Below, piece after piece: positions 36,501 to 49,000 of a stretch of DNA of 64,000 bases. Position 1 is the first letter of the stretch. Each line of letters starts with the position of its first letter. Location: positions 1,416,428 to 1,480,427 of the forward strand of contig ML133376.1 of assembly GCA_003864495.1 (NCBI GenBank), in the 5' to 3' direction. The stretch comes from Nemopilema nomurai (lineage: Eukaryota > Cnidaria > Scyphozoa > Rhizostomeae > Rhizostomatidae). A program made the position numbers and the translations under genes. Under the pieces are notes generated by a model. The model ran no database searches and was not told the DNA's origin. It saw only the letters and a program-made list of their open reading frames with translations.

Positions 36501-39500
36501 TCTGGCCTTGGTCCAATTCTCACTTCACATCCAACAGTAGTTCTCACTCTTTAGCTTCACGTGCACCTTCAGAAAAAGATGATAAAGAAGAAGAATATGA
36601 AGAATTTTCGCAAAAATGTCATTGCAGCGCCCTGACAGCATCATCGTGTCTTTGTCTATACTCTTTCTGTGTCGTCGCCTGCTTTCACTGACAATGTCAC
36701 CTTTCCTTGCACATCCATCAATTCTCTCTCTTGGCTATTCTGTCGATTGGTTGTTTTACGCATTTTGCTTTGAGCGCCTGCTCTTGCGCTACATCGTCTT
36801 TCTTCTTTCTTTCTACTTTCTTCTACTTGTATCTTTGGAGTTGCTTTTCTTACTCATGTCCTTGTCTCTTTGCACCCGGTACAAAGATGTACAAAGATGG
36901 TTTCTCATGGGCCATGGTCTCACATTGGCGTAACTAATCAGTCCACAGCCTCTTTCTAACGCATCCCAAGCCTTTTCTGTCAAGTATGATCTTTTTGCTT
37001 TAAGCTTCGGATAGAATGCAGCGTCTATTGCCATAGCCTTTCTCGGTTTTCCATTTATGTTCCCTTATTCATCCAATTTAGGATACCTGTTGCATAACTC
37101 AATACTTTAACAGCTCATGTGTTAATAACTAAATATTTTCCCTACCACGCAACTTTGACTTCAATTTCATTTTTTATCACCTTTCTAATTGACCGCAAGC
37201 TTCCTTGCCTCCCCGACTCTTTGACCCTATAGTTTGCCCAGGTATAATCTTTCCACATTTATCGACCTCTTTCGTAATTTTTTAACGCGAAAATGTAGTA
37301 TCATTTTGATTACATGATACCCTTTTCAATATTGTGCCCTACAATGTTAAAACCAGCAGTCAACAAACTTAATCTCAATGTAAATGAAAAGCTTGCTTTA
37401 TCACGATGTATTTTTAGCATTTGTCATCTTTATCTTATGTAGTGTGGCATGTTCCTGAATATGACGTAAAAATTCAAAGAGGTCTTCATTTCTATGGAAA
37501 GCTTACGATCAAGACAGGAGAGACATACAAAGCCGTTGTTAATATATTGGATAATTTGCAAGTTGAAACAGTTATCAAATTAAACCCACTCAAATACGGA
37601 AAAGTGACGAAAAGTAAGGAAGGAAAAGTGAGCTTCCAATATGTCAACCTGTTTTTGCACGAAACGGCCGAACGACCGGAGCTTGGGCCTAGGTTGATCA
37701 TATCGGGAGCCGATCAACGCATTGAAGGGTGAGTTCATCTAGCTTATAAAGTCCCCATACCTTTCGTAATACGAAACTGATTTTAATGGCATGTTTTGCG
37801 TTAAGCAATAACTGATTGTATACTTCACAGCTACAATGTTTAAAGTCACAATTAGGGTTTTATATTTAAAACTGGTTGTGTAGGTTATGTTCGTTCCATT
37901 GCAATTTGGTCTTTTGGAGAATGCGATATGCCAATTTTGGTCTCTTTTTAATGTCACACTCAGAAAATTCGCCATAAAGGTTCCTTTACTCAGACAAACC
38001 AATCCCTGTGGCTATCCATCCAACTCCTTCTCAATCAAGATCCTAGTTCTTAATGCATCGTGCAAGTATTCCTGAGGCAAATAAGCTTTGTGGAAAATGA
38101 GCTTTGTGGGGGCAAATAACGTAAATAGAATAAAGAGTGAAAGAGGAGCGAAGACGGAATGATTGAAAGGGTACGAACAAAAAATACCGCACTATAAAGT
38201 GCTTAGAAACAAGGACTTTCCATTTAGACCAAGGCAGGGTCCTCCAGGTTTGGAAAGGGGGCAGAAAAACGGAATTCAAGATGACAACCTGATTACGAAA
38301 ACTGGTACGTGAATTTGGGATTACTCAGTTCAACACACTAATGACTAACAAGACACGAAAGAATATCACATCAGATGTCAGTCGTCACTTTGGAGTATTT
38401 TACATCAATAAGATATGCTTGGAGGGTAACGGAAGCCCAGTAGACAATTTTAGGCCCATTTCCTGCTTTGCAGTACTCAAAACTAGCCTGGTAAAAAAAT
38501 GTCTTTCCTCATTTGAAATGTCTTGTCAATGGAACAGAAAATGTGCGGGAAGAAGGCTAGGTGGGCGAAAAACTGTTTTAGAAAAAGCTGTTTCGGCAGC
38601 TTGTTCATTGCTGGAAAAGTCACCTGACCTTTATACATATTTTGTTTGTTATTCCTTGTTAAAACTGGAAATAGTTTGTTATTTCAATATATAACATCAA
38701 GTAAACTAAGCTTTGATTTATAGGTACCTTTTCAATTTATAGGTATTGTACAACTGTTGGCTTGGAGGGAAAGTTTTCGACACAGATGTTAAGGAGAAAT
38801 GAAATTGGTTTTGACTATCAAATAAGCCTGAAAGGAAGAGTTTACAGAGAAACGGATGTTGCTGAGATTGTTTTAACAACCAAGGGAGAAGATAAGCCTT
38901 CTGATTTTAGATTCAAGGTGGGAACCCTAACCTTATCCTTATTTTAATCTCATCCTTGCAACTTCATGATGCTAGTTTAAAATATGCTTAGTTGAGATGG
39001 CAACTTTCAATCAGATATGCACTGTTTTTCAATCCCATTTTGCCGTTAAAAACCTGTGTTGAAAAATGTTCGGGCATTTAATGAGGCTGCTAGCTTGCTG
39101 CAGCACATTTTTCAGAACTTTCCTTCCCTGCCATTACTGTGGAAAAGTTGCTTGCGTTGAGACTAAATAGGGGGAATAAGCTTCAGTTAAGATTGGGTTT
39201 TCACGCTTAAACGAAATTTATCGGCAAACGTGTTGGCCATCATTTGTCTAATTTTGTGCGCATTTTTGCAGTATCGGCTGGATCTGACAAAACAGGCTGC
39301 ATCGAATGTGAATGAAAATCTCGTAGAAATATTGCGGAAAATTATGCAGGACGCAACTAAAGGCAGAGATAAAGTCCATCTAGTCTTTTTGGAAGCAAAA
39401 AGGATGGTAGAAAGCTACAGGGATATGCAAAGGGGTTATTCTGCAGACATGGAATCTCTGCAAAGACAAATACATTCCTTCAATTCTGGAATTGACAAGT

Positions 39501-42500
39501 CGGTCCTGGCAATATCAGCTGATTGCATAGATCTTTGCAGAACAGGTCCTAAAATTTGCTATTCTTTTCTTTGTGGGTCTTCTTTAACTTACTTTCACGC
39601 ATTTTGAACATTCAACACTGATTTTTAACCAGCAAGTATGAAATTGGATGAATGGAGAGTCCAAACTACTACCAAGATGCGAAAATCACCCTTAAAAATG
39701 TACGCACCCGAGGCTTGGTCTCATTACTGGAGCTATTTGAGCCTTTCTTTGATGTTTCTAATTTGAATTATTATTTCTCTAAATTCGCCTTGTTCGTAAA
39801 GTTCAAAAGATCAAACTTTTGTTAAATTTCAAGAATAGATAAATAGTTAAAATTGGACGCAACCAACCAATCCCAAGGGGGCTGTCTTTGTGCCCCTTTT
39901 CCAAAATGATGAAGAACTTATAAAGCTACGTTGCATGGTCTCCTCCACAGGAAACATCCCTGAGAAAGTAATAGGCGCGTGGTGAATAGATAAAAAGCAA
40001 AATTAATCAAAAACTTCAAAATATTTTGATGGAAATGGATGGTGAATTTACACAGTTTCCATAAAAAAACATGAGATATCGAAATACGCTTCGAAATAAA
40101 TTCAAAGTTATAAATCAACGAGATTTTCTCTAACCTGCTACTGTTTTTCGCAGTTTAAGCTCGTAGTTTCACAAAAAAAGTATACAATAGTAGTTTCCCT
40201 GTAATTTTAGGTAGACTTACCTTTTCATTTGGCTGTACAAGTCGCGGTGTTTTCAAATGAGTGCTGAAATCTCAATTGCGAATCAATTAAAGACCAATCT
40301 CCAGGCCAGTTTCCAATGTCTCTTTAACATTTCCGCTTATCATCACAAGAAAAAGTAGGCTTATTAGGACGTCGGTCGTGCACTACATGAAGTTGTTTCA
40401 GTGAATGCAGGGGATAAATCAAAACGGTGGTATCTCAATTGGTTTGGCCCTGTACACAGAGAAATGACGAAAGCTCCTCGGTTATTATTTCAAAGTATTC
40501 TTCACTTTAATCAACATTGCAGTGGCGATCCCTGGCATCGAGTGGCAACACGACTGCATTAGGCAAGCTGGAGGGAAGAAAAACATAAAATGTATGAAAT
40601 GGGCGGCGGACAAGGAGAAGGCAGTCAATGTCATTTGTATGCTTAAATGCGAAGCCAAGAAGATCGTTGCAGCGGGCAAAGCGGCCGATAAGCTCTGGCA
40701 AATACGGGTGAGCTGGCTTCTATCTTGGTCATATAACTGCTTCGTGATTACTAAATTGCTTGGCCTTAAAAATCTGTAGAAAAACTGCTATGCAAACTTA
40801 AAACGAAAAATGAACGTAAATAATAACATTTGATTACTAGTTTGTTAATACTCCCTTCCAAGGTTGACATCAAATGAGACAGAGAAGCAGTAACCTAACC
40901 AATTGTGACTCACTTCGCGTTAAACCGCATACTTGGTCCACTAACAAAGAAAGCAGTGAAATCTATCGAATTTTGAGTTTTAAAGCCGAGATGAACATAT
41001 TATTGTGAATCTAGTGGTTGATGTTTAGTGATGTTTAGTGATGTTTAGTGATGTTTATTGATGTTTAGTGATGTTTAGTGATGTTTAGTGATGTTTAGTG
41101 ATGTTTAGTGATGTTTAGTGATGTTTAGTGATGTTTAGTGATGTTTAGTGATGTTTAGTGATGTTTAGTGATGTTTAGTGATATTTAGTGATGTTTAGTG
41201 ATGTTTAGTGATGTTTAGTGATGTTCAACACTAGCCATTGACGTTTTGAATGAAAAAAGGCTCAAATGGTGCGGACATATGTTTCCTTTCTAGACCTTGA
41301 TCAACCGGTATCGTCAAAGAAAGGTTCTGTTTCAAAATGTCGGAAAGCTAATTGATCTGGCCCTGGAAGCAAAAAACATCGCTAGAAATGCAAAGGTATT
41401 GGTTGCAAGTAAAGCTGGTTTAGAGAAAGAAATAAGAAGACTTTTGTCTACAAGCGAAGGATCCGAGGGCTTGGTTGACATCACTATTCTGAAAGTTGAT
41501 GAGAATATTGAGAGTCTTCGCCCACCGTGCCTCCCATTTCTACTGGAATTCTCATTAAATACAGTACCTCCAAAATCATATTCTGGGAAAGAAAGAATTT
41601 GTTTCAATGGAGAGTTCTTCAAGAATGTCGGTACTAAAGTTATGAGGCTTTCTTTTCCAAAAATCAACGAAATGTTTCGTGTGCTCGAAGAAGCAGAAAT
41701 GCAGTATAGTCGAATTGATGCTATCAAGAAAAGTTTAGGTAGAGTGATGGAAGAGACGCAAAAGCCACAGAAAAGGTCAAACGTGAACAATTTACCAATC
41801 GACTTAGTTGATAGAAGTTTTTCAAGAATTGCCAACAGGAGAATCCCGAAATTCACTGTGAAAGGAGACTTTACCAGACTGGCTTTTCAGCATTATTCTC
41901 CGTGGGCGATTGCAAAGAGGTCAAATGTTTTGGAGGTTCAGTCACCGGGATCAGGGCAAAAGCAGTTTGACATGCTGTCCCTTGAAGGTAGTGTGTTTCG
42001 CCTTGATGCATCTCTTTCTGGTCTGCCTATTTCTAAGGTATGAACACTGAAACACTTACACAAGAGCTGCAAAACAACTGAGAAAATGAATTGACTAGAG
42101 AAAGGTACTACATAACATATCTGTTATTGCCTATTCACTCAGAAAATGCTTGCGCCAGCTCTTAAAATTCCAAATGACGAACTTGAGACAGAAATACACG
42201 GTCCTTTTTTACGTCCGATTTCACCTAAAAGGATGAAAAAACTGCTTGGATGAAAAAGGACCATCCGTCTTCATTTCCCTTTCACCTGTGCAAGTTGGAC
42301 GTGTTCAACTTTTGCAGCGGAAAAGTATAGGTTTTTCTTTTGTCTTTTTGACAAGGCGTTAAAATCTTTTTTACGTTTCAAATGTCTCTGTGTTACGTCG
42401 TGACGTCTGGTTTGGAATTATGTCGCGGTACCTTCAAATTACCTTCAATTTACCTTCGAAATACCCATTCAATTTCATATATTTTTCCCCAAAATAGTTT

Positions 42501-44782
42501 TATTTTCCTTTTTTCGCCGTTTGGTAATTAGTGCCATTGCGAAAAGAACGAAGAGGAAAAGGGCTCCCTTTTAAAGGATACATGTAAACAGTTGGCTGTC
42601 ATCCCTTTTTTCATTCTTTAGGTATAAAATTACGCAAAGAAGGACCGTGTATTTCAGCCTTTAGTTAAAGCCAATTAGCTATGTATAGTACATATAGTCT
42701 TATACGTATGAAAGGTTTTATTTCTCTCACTTTGGATTTGTCATCGCTCTCAAAGTAGCAAAAGCGTTTGAACAATTGCTTCATAGAACCAAACATCGAC
42801 AAGTCGAAGACAATTTTAAGTAGACTAGCCTAAAAAATGTAAAGTAGAGGCCAACTTATTATAAAATTGTCAATTGTGCGCACTTCATCGCCTTAGGAAA
42901 AGCTGCTTGTCAACAAGTAAAGGGTGTCATTGCCCAATACAAGCACATTGCTGACAACATTAACACAGTTGCTTTGAACTATCACAGTGGGAAGGAGCTA
43001 TACGGAAAACACAAAAATGCTCTTCTGAAAGGTCTTGGTGACTCTCACGTCGACATTTTGTCCCTTAGTAAGTGTCATAATCTCATTTATCAAAAGTGCC
43101 CTCAAATTTGAGAAAACTTCGATTTATCCTTTTGGTATGAATTTTTTCTAGAGTTGAGCATGAAACTCATAATAATGTGAAAGTACTTTGCAAAGTTCTT
43201 ATTTACAGTTGATTAATTGCTAAACTAAAGAATTTTGAAAGGAGTTGTCTGTCAATATCCTTACCGTCACGACACATAGCATTGTATATTCTGGACGACA
43301 CTTTCATTCAATGATATTCGCAACGAGATCAGAATAATCAATTGATGGCATTACATTGTCAAGTATCATGCTCTCACTGAATCTAAGGTCTTTTATTTTC
43401 ATCAGTGAATGAAACCAAGCTGACAAAATTTGAGAAAAATGACATGATGTATTGGTACGATTTCACTAAAAAAGGTAAATATTCCAGTACGTTCTGTTTA
43501 CATGATTTATACTTGACAACTGGCACTTTTATCTTAAACTCATATCGTTCTTCATTAAGAATACCTGCAAAACCGATTCAAAGGCAACAACTGCATTTGT
43601 CAAAGGCAACAAATCAATAAAAGCATTCAACAGTACATTCTCCATGCAAAAAGATCGTGCATCCTATTACGTACTGTATAATTCTTTATTTGGAAGAAGA
43701 AGCAAAATGATAAAGTAAAATGTAATGGTGGTAGATAAGTGAAAGATTATTATATTCAAATGGGTAAAAAGAGTAAATTATTTACTATTGATGACTTCTT
43801 TAAAACCACGTCTAATCATTTTTTTACCATTTTAGGAATGCAGGACTTCGTTCAGACTCTTAACAACAGACTCAAAAACCATAACAACAAGGGCCTTCAA
43901 TTGTTAAGAAATGAGCTGGCGTCATTTTATGGTGGAAAAGGATTTTTGGATCAATTAGAGAACTTTGGGAGCAAAGCAGTAACGCTCTCAAAAATGGAGA
44001 TAATGAAAAGAGATAAGCAAACCTTGTCTCTAAACAATGTGAACAGGGTTTGTGTGAAGTCTGTTTTTTAATTTGAATATGTTAAAGAAGCCGAATAACG
44101 TACTATCAATTGACGCCTATCAAGTCTAGGTGATTCTTTCTAATAAGTATGTCAACACAACGCTGTTTGCACTGTTGTAGACTGCCGTATGCACTGTAGA
44201 AGTGTACCCTGCTGTGTACTACACAAAAAGTTACTACAAAATTACTACACACATTAGTATCTTCTTTAAAAGTGCAATAGTATTGATCAGAACAAAAGAT
44301 TGGCTAAGATGTGGCTATTCATGGTATAGGACAGCAATTGAGTAAAAAACTACTTATGTTATTCTTGGCACTTGTTCAGTTCAGTTTTAAGAACCCAAAT
44401 TTAATTGCTTTTACTTCTCAGCTAGAATACTATAAGAATGCGTGATGTTAACAGCGAGTCCCATTTGGTAGTTTTTCTGTTTTCTCAACCTCATTTGGCA
44501 GAAACAGGAATTGAAATTATGTTATAGCAAAATGAGAATTAAATAATATCATTAACGTACATGTATGTTTTGACAAGAGCAATCAAAATGGCTTGCTACC
44601 TTTCTTGGTGTATTGCTTGATTCAAAAAATACAACACTGTACCACTTTATTACCGTACTTTTCAGGATCTTAAACAATTGTTGTTTGCTGATGGAAAAAC
44701 ACTTGATGACGCAGTCGTTGGGATAAAGAGACTGAGTAGTCAGATTTCTAATGTTGAAATTTCTTCTCTGTCCTGTTACTAA
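27532..44782 (+). CDS. Gene A: large predicted secreted protein, 21 coding exons, family not identified
   Basis: Exons: 27532-27655, 28271-28690, 29798-30171, 30648-30898, 31265-31619, 32150-32357, 32759-32940, 33153-33233, 33826-34125, 34818-34973, 35959-36204, 37443-37728, 38743-38917, 39272-39545, 40523-40707, 41294-42037, 42143-42200, 42897-43067, 43406-43474, 43836-44047, 44666-44782. All have GT-AG borders with compatible phases; the sum is 4,988 nt, one base short of 1,663 codons including stop. Exon 1 encodes a signal peptide (core WLVTILALWMLLVV, likely cleavage after TGA); a second Met at codon 13 is an alternative start. Exons 2-11 look beta-rich, 12-13 form a module, 14-16 are helical with a four-Cys motif. 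No transmembrane segment follows the signal, so I infer secretion. I do not recognise the family firmly. The layout recalls large uncharacterised cnidarian extracellular proteins, from memory only. Exon 3 holds a one-base break. Exon 17 has a weak donor (GTCCTT). Confidence 0.78.
28728..29309. mobile_element. MITE in gene A intron 2
   Basis: The left end AGGCTACGTTCACACGAAAA and the inverse of the right end AGGCCCCGTTCACACGACAA match at most positions over about 24 bp. Further 'cacacga' motifs lie inside (28767, 29162). There is no convincing ORF; a minus frame at 29172-29648 crosses its right end by chance. No clean target duplication was seen. Confidence 0.6.
29515..29622. repeat. 29-bp minisatellite, 3.7 copies, in gene A intron 2
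   Basis: The unit begins GGTTCCCAGGCTCCATGGTT and ends CTCCAGCAT. Copies start at 29515, 29544, 29573 and 29602 (partial) and are almost identical, with one G/C change in copy 1. Each contains two CATGG sites. Confidence 0.9.
29798..30171 (+). CDS. Gene A exon 3 with an apparent one-base deletion
   Basis: The exon enters and leaves in phase 1, so it should be a multiple of three, but it is 374 nt. As printed, translation stops at TAG 30145-30147 after 'ALESQ'. One base later the frame reads PIGGFFATFEN up to the donor GAAA|GTAAGT, matching gene B exon 3 'AVVGALFAIFDG'. The break therefore lies at about 30138-30146 (GAAAGCCAATAGG). The rest of the exon (GVFSPSGGFELTATGK) aligns well with gene B (GVISPGAGFELVAEGK). 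Confidence 0.8.
37443..38917 (+). CDS. Gene A exons 12-13: repeated-family beta module
   Basis: Exon 12 (37443-37728) encodes 'VPEYDVKIQRGLHFYGKLTI', then KTGETYKA, LNPLKYGKV, and a 'GP.L' strand. Exon 13 (38743-38917) begins GYCTTVGLEG and ends with an alternating-hydrophobic strand. Exon 12 is 286 nt in both paralogues. The pattern of short strands, a GETYKA turn and an N-P-x-K/I-x-x-G-K-V motif looks like an all-beta extracellular fold; I cannot assign it to a named domain. An alternative acceptor for exon 13 exists 19 bp upstream (tttatag|GTACC). Confidence 0.75.
39272..40707 (+). CDS. Gene A exons 14-15: coiled coil followed by four-cysteine helix
   Basis: Exon 14 (39272-39545, 274 nt) encodes about 91 residues rich in Glu/Lys/Arg/Leu with heptad-like spacing, ending DCIDLCRTG. 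Exon 15 (40523-40707) begins with a 'VAIPGIEW' turn and carries two spaced cysteines, then the shared core EKAVNVICML(K/R)CEA(K/R)KI. Gene B has the same pair of exons and phases. The paired cysteines on a helix suggest disulphide-linked helical packing outside the cell. Confidence 0.75.
41021..41220. repeat. 10-bp minisatellite (ATGTTTAGTG), 20 copies, in gene A intron 15
   Basis: Twenty consecutive decamers, only two variant (ATGTTTATTG at 41051, ATATTTAGTG at 41181). Such homogeneity suggests recent expansion. It lies 73 bp upstream of exon 16. Confidence 0.97.
41294..42037 (+). CDS. Gene A exon 16: longest and best-conserved block
   Basis: A 744-nt phase 0-0 exon encoding 248 residues. 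It starts with a basic amphipathic helix, followed by a serine-rich patch, then a segment with CFNGEFFKNV. It ends with RRIPKFTVKGDF and HYSPWAIAKRS before a final beta-like stretch. Both motif clusters recur in gene B exon 16 (CFNGEFFSNV, RRIPQFTVKGD, HYSPWATARRS), making this the best query for homologues. Confidence 0.82.
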
Positions 44783-44897
44783 ATTTTGCTAAAATTTGAT
44801 ATGTCATAATTCAAATCTAAAGTATTTGCTTTTCTTGTTCATTCTTAAGTATTTAACAACATTTTTAATTTGATAATTGAGAAAAATGTTGGTCTCC

Positions 44898-44903
44898 AAT
44901 AAA
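44898..44903 (+). promoter_or_regulatory. Candidate poly(A) signal of gene A
   Basis: AATAAA occurs 116 bp after the TAA stop at 44780-44782, at a suitable distance for the gene's 3' end. Confidence 0.5.
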
Positions 44904-45008
44904 TTTGGTTTGTTGTCAAGAGAAGGAGAAAGTCACTGTTCATGTCTTTCAAACATCAGCTTCCTACCAAACTTTTACAATTTGCTCATAATATACTTAT
45001 AGCATAAG

Positions 45009-46090
45009 GCCCCGGCCAAACCAGCGCAACATTTCGTTCAACAAGTCCCAACAATGTTGGGTAAAAATGTTAGGCCAGTTTAGCCACCCATTTTGGACGA
45101 TGTTGGATGGTGTTGGGTGATGGTGGACGAAGTTTAACTTTTATAGAAAGTGTTGGGCGATGTTGGAATGGTTTGGCCACCCTGTCCAACGAAGTCGCGC
45201 AAGCGCAGCAAGGAAAAGGCCGCCGCCACTTGGGAAGTTCATTGGGGTTGTTCCATTGGGGTTGTTCCATTGGGGTTGTTCCATTGGGGTTGTTCCATTG
45301 GGGTTGTTCCATTGGGGTTGTTCAATTGGGGTTGCTCCATTGGGGTTGTTCCATTGGGGTTGTTCCATTGGGGTTGTTCCATTGGGGTTGTTTTATTGGG
45401 GTTGTTCAATTACTCCTCAGTTGCTATTGCGTCCAATTCAGCGGTAGCTTCAGGAAACTTCAAGAAGAAGGTCCCATATTTTTAATGATGGCATTAAAAA
45501 CTTCATCCACGATATATGAAATGGCAGCCTTTGAAACTGAAATGCAAAGCAGAAGGTTTCACTGGTTTCTAGCAATCTTATAGCCAAAGCAAGTTTGCTC
45601 GTAGACTGCTAACTTCGTGAACACCTAGAGTTGGTGCACAATAGCCCAAGAATATTATAAAATTCCTCAACTGACATCATTTCTTGAAACCTGCAGTGTC
45701 TTTGGTGCTTATTTCGGTGATTATGTTCTTGAATAACCCAATTTCTTGCCCCCTTTTTATCCATTTTCTGGTCTATGCTTTGGCTATAAGATTTCGCGCT
45801 TTACTTTGTTTTGAGTTTCTTCTTCGCTATCATCCAAAATTTTACAAATACTTAAAAACACTGCTGCTTGTCGTTTTGTTCTCAATCGAGTCGTCATGTA
45901 CAGTTGCCTGGCAAGAGGTTGAGCAAATGAGTTAGGCCTCTGGTTATTTTTGTTGTTGTAAATCAACAAATGTTGGATGAGATGTTGCGTTGGTTTGGCC
46001 ACCCCTGTATCCACCCCTGTATCCACCCCTGCATCCAACAATATCAAACAATGCGCAAAAGTCGCAAATTTTTATGGGATTTGTTGGATG
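45009..46090 (-). mobile_element. Degenerate PIF/Harbinger-type element with internal minisatellite
   Basis: Minus-strand frames across 45965-45415 read piecewise like the front half of a PIF/Harbinger transposase: 'MSVEEFYNILGLL', then 'LAIRLLETSETFCFAFQFQ', then after a shift 'ISVSKAAISYIVDEVFNAI', then 'LKFPEATAELDAIA'. This is the family's helix-turn-helix and linker order. Stops and shifts kill it. The outer sequence is rich in 'caacat/atgttgg' and 'ggccaaacc/ggtttggcc' inverted motifs (45014, 45170, 45985) as in associated MITEs. Exact element ends are unclear. Confidence 0.62.
45241..45408. repeat. 14-bp minisatellite (ATTGGGGTTGTTCC), 12 copies
   Basis: Twelve tandem units with a few variants (TTCA, GCTCC, TTTT endings). 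Because 14 is not a multiple of three, the peptide period is 42 nt. All three plus frames stay open through it, giving spurious FHWGCS/IGVVPLGL ORFs. It sits inside the Harbinger remnant. Confidence 0.95.
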
Positions 46091-49000
46091 AAATGTTGCT
46101 CAAAGCTGCTAGTGGAAAAACCTGACTGTTGATACCAACAATCAATTGGAAATCTTGTTGAACATTAAGCATTTTACATCAAGGTATTGTAAAGAAATGC
46201 CAGACATTTTTCATTCTTTCCCCAGTCAATTTTCCAATAATGTAACTTGACGTCGAGTCATTTTTCAAGCCTGATGATTTCAATAAGGAGTGGGATTAAT
46301 GATGAAATAGTGGTAAGACAAAAACAAAGATAGAAGGGGCAATAATGCGGCTCATGGTCTGACACGACAATGACGACAGGAGCACCTCGAATATTGACAG
46401 CTTACCAGGAAGCTCTTTAGTACAGAAGCTTAACGAGAAGACGCAACGAAAAGAGCGCTTGAGCTTTCTTTCCATGGTAGATTCATCACCGTTATTCATT
46501 GGAGCTCTTTTCAAACATAGAATATATGGATTTAAATATATTGTTCTATATCCACGAGTAGAAATCAGCTTTGAAGAAAACTTTTCTTCCTTTTTGTTTT
46601 CGATGCAATTTTCACAATACCTGGCCCATCTACTCTTGCATGCTATCACCGACAGATGCTAACAATGGACTTTGCATTTTGAAATTTTTCGCCACACCCT
46701 TAACGGAAACAGCAATACATTATCTATAAGATACATGCTGGCTGAATGATTTCATGCATACTTTTATAGATTATGATACTTCACTATTACTTATTAATCA
46801 GTGCATCAAAATTCATCCAAATTTGTAATGTAGCTCTTGTCTTTAGAATATCTTGTCAATTTATAAAGTCAAGCAAGAATTTTGATAATTTTGAACTCAA
46901 GCAAAAAAATGTCGTAGGTATTATCCTTGCCCATGCAGCTAAAACACAGCAGATAGCACTAAACTCGCCGCTCCAAACTACACATTCTGCATACAGTAGG
47001 AACCCGCAAAAAAGAAACCACTTTAAAAGAAACCTCAGGCTAATATTCTTTTAGAAATGGTGCCTTTACATAAGAAACTTCTCAGCCTGATTTTGGCAAG
47101 GTGTCTAATAGGGGGAAATCATGGCTGAACAATTTGTGATGAGGTCATTTTTAAATGCATAAACTCATGCAAAAGGATATAAATTTGGTGAACTTAAATC
47201 AAAGTTTATGATGTACAGCGGTGTATTTATAATGCACACGCCTGCCGTGTGCGCATGTATGCATGTGTGTATCTATGTATGTATGTGAAGGTTATTAACT
47301 TGAAATCGTTGAAGGTTTCTTAAACATATTACAAGAAACCTTCCAGCCTCTTTCTTTGGTAAATGCCCTTTTGATAAGAAACTAAACAGACTGTTTTGAT
47401 CAAACTGGTTTCTATTATGCGGGTTCTTACTGTGGTAATCACAATAAAAGAATTAAATTTCTTTTGACCTGGCAAAGGGGGATCCGTGGTTCCCCCGGCT
47501 TCCCGTCTGACTACAGCTCTGATTGTATGGCATGTACGTTTTGTCTTGAGCATCTTAAATGCCAAGATCGAAGATTCGTTGCTTCTTGCATGCACTTTTC
47601 TTTCTGCATCCTGGATTGTGTTGATGATTAGGTGCATTAGAGTGAAGAGTAAAGATCCATTCTTCGTAGCATAGCCGAATACGATGATGTCAAGCCGTAA
47701 GATAATACCGACGACGACTTCAGGATCATCATCTCAACAAACGCCTGACTTCTTCACATAACATGACTGGTTGCCGTTTGTCAGTGAGTGCATTTCCACG
47801 GTCGTGTTGTTAGAATATTGAAGTTAGTTTGTTCTTTGCTGTGAGTCAGTTCCAACCACTGCAAATAAACAAGCACCGAGCATTGTATCTGTCCTTAACC
47901 CCTTCACATAGCGTGGTCAATCAGCATTGTCCACCTGTAAGCACATGGCTGCCATGACTGCGAAGGAGGTTTGAGCGAACAGCCTTGGATCTTCGAAATC
48001 ATTCCCCTCTGAGATGCAAAAATCAAATTTGGCACGAGAATGATATTCTGATTTCAGATAAGAAAATTTTGCAATGACTTTTATCAAAGTGATGCGCCCG
48101 CTTCTTAACTTGCCTGGTAAGATTAAGAGTAGCATGAAAGGGTAAGATAATTGGTTAACTTGATTGTTCTAGATGCTGGCTAAGTTATCCATTTGATGGA
48201 AAGGAATTTCTCTTTTCTATGTATTGTTCTTTGAAACGTCGATGATGACGGATGACTGATGATGATGCAGGCTGTAAAAAAAGCGAAGAGTCATTTTGTT
48301 CGATTTCATCTGACAAATGCTGATTACCATGAAAGCACCCGATACATTAGAAGGGGTCTGAGGCCCACCTCTGCCACACAACGTCAACGTAGCTGCAAGA
48401 CAAAAGAATCGGCTATGTATTGCGTCACTCTTGTGCTGTTGCATAGACCTTTCATGTTTTCTTTCACTGACCAATGGCTATTTGCCAACTGAACACCACT
48501 GATGTTTGCATTTCACATGGCCCTATCCACAAGCGCAAAAAGCTCTTCAAGACAATCTTCTGCGGGTTCCAACCAATTTAGTTTCAATTTTGACAGTTGT
48601 TATTTTTAATCTCAGAAAACCTTCTAGATGTATATTTAAAAGCTTGTTAAGTATTTTTACAATGCAGTATTAAGAAAAAAATTCAAGTTCTAAAGCATTT
48701 CGGCTTTTTTAAACCAATCTTGGGGCTTCTGTGGTAGTAGATAAAGAAAAATGAGTTAAGTCATAGTCGCATTTGGTTTTCTAGCCGTGCCATAGTACTC
48801 GTTAGGATTCAAAAATTTAAAAATTCTTAACAATTGGGAATAAACTTAATTGCATTTGCATCTCTTCTAATGCTTTTTTGCAATTTAGAGCTCTTTTCTA
48901 ACAAACTAAAATCACACGAAGCACCTTGTAAATAACGCAACAACATTTCGGGAATTTCCTTGCCCTTGTATGATTTTGAAATAGGATACAGCACTTAGGT

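Noticed and set aside
36616..36937. Leu/Phe-rich plus ORFs resembling membrane segments
   Set aside because: They lie in gene A intron 11, the composition reflects T-rich DNA, and there is no paralogous sequence in gene B.
41332..41856. 174-codon minus ORF
   Set aside because: It is the antisense shadow of gene A exon 16, which has paralogue support on the plus strand.
45107..45583. 158-codon plus ORF with 'FHWGCSIGVVPLGL' repeats
   Set aside because: Produced by the 14-bp satellite, which is open in every plus frame; it lies inside a decayed Harbinger element.
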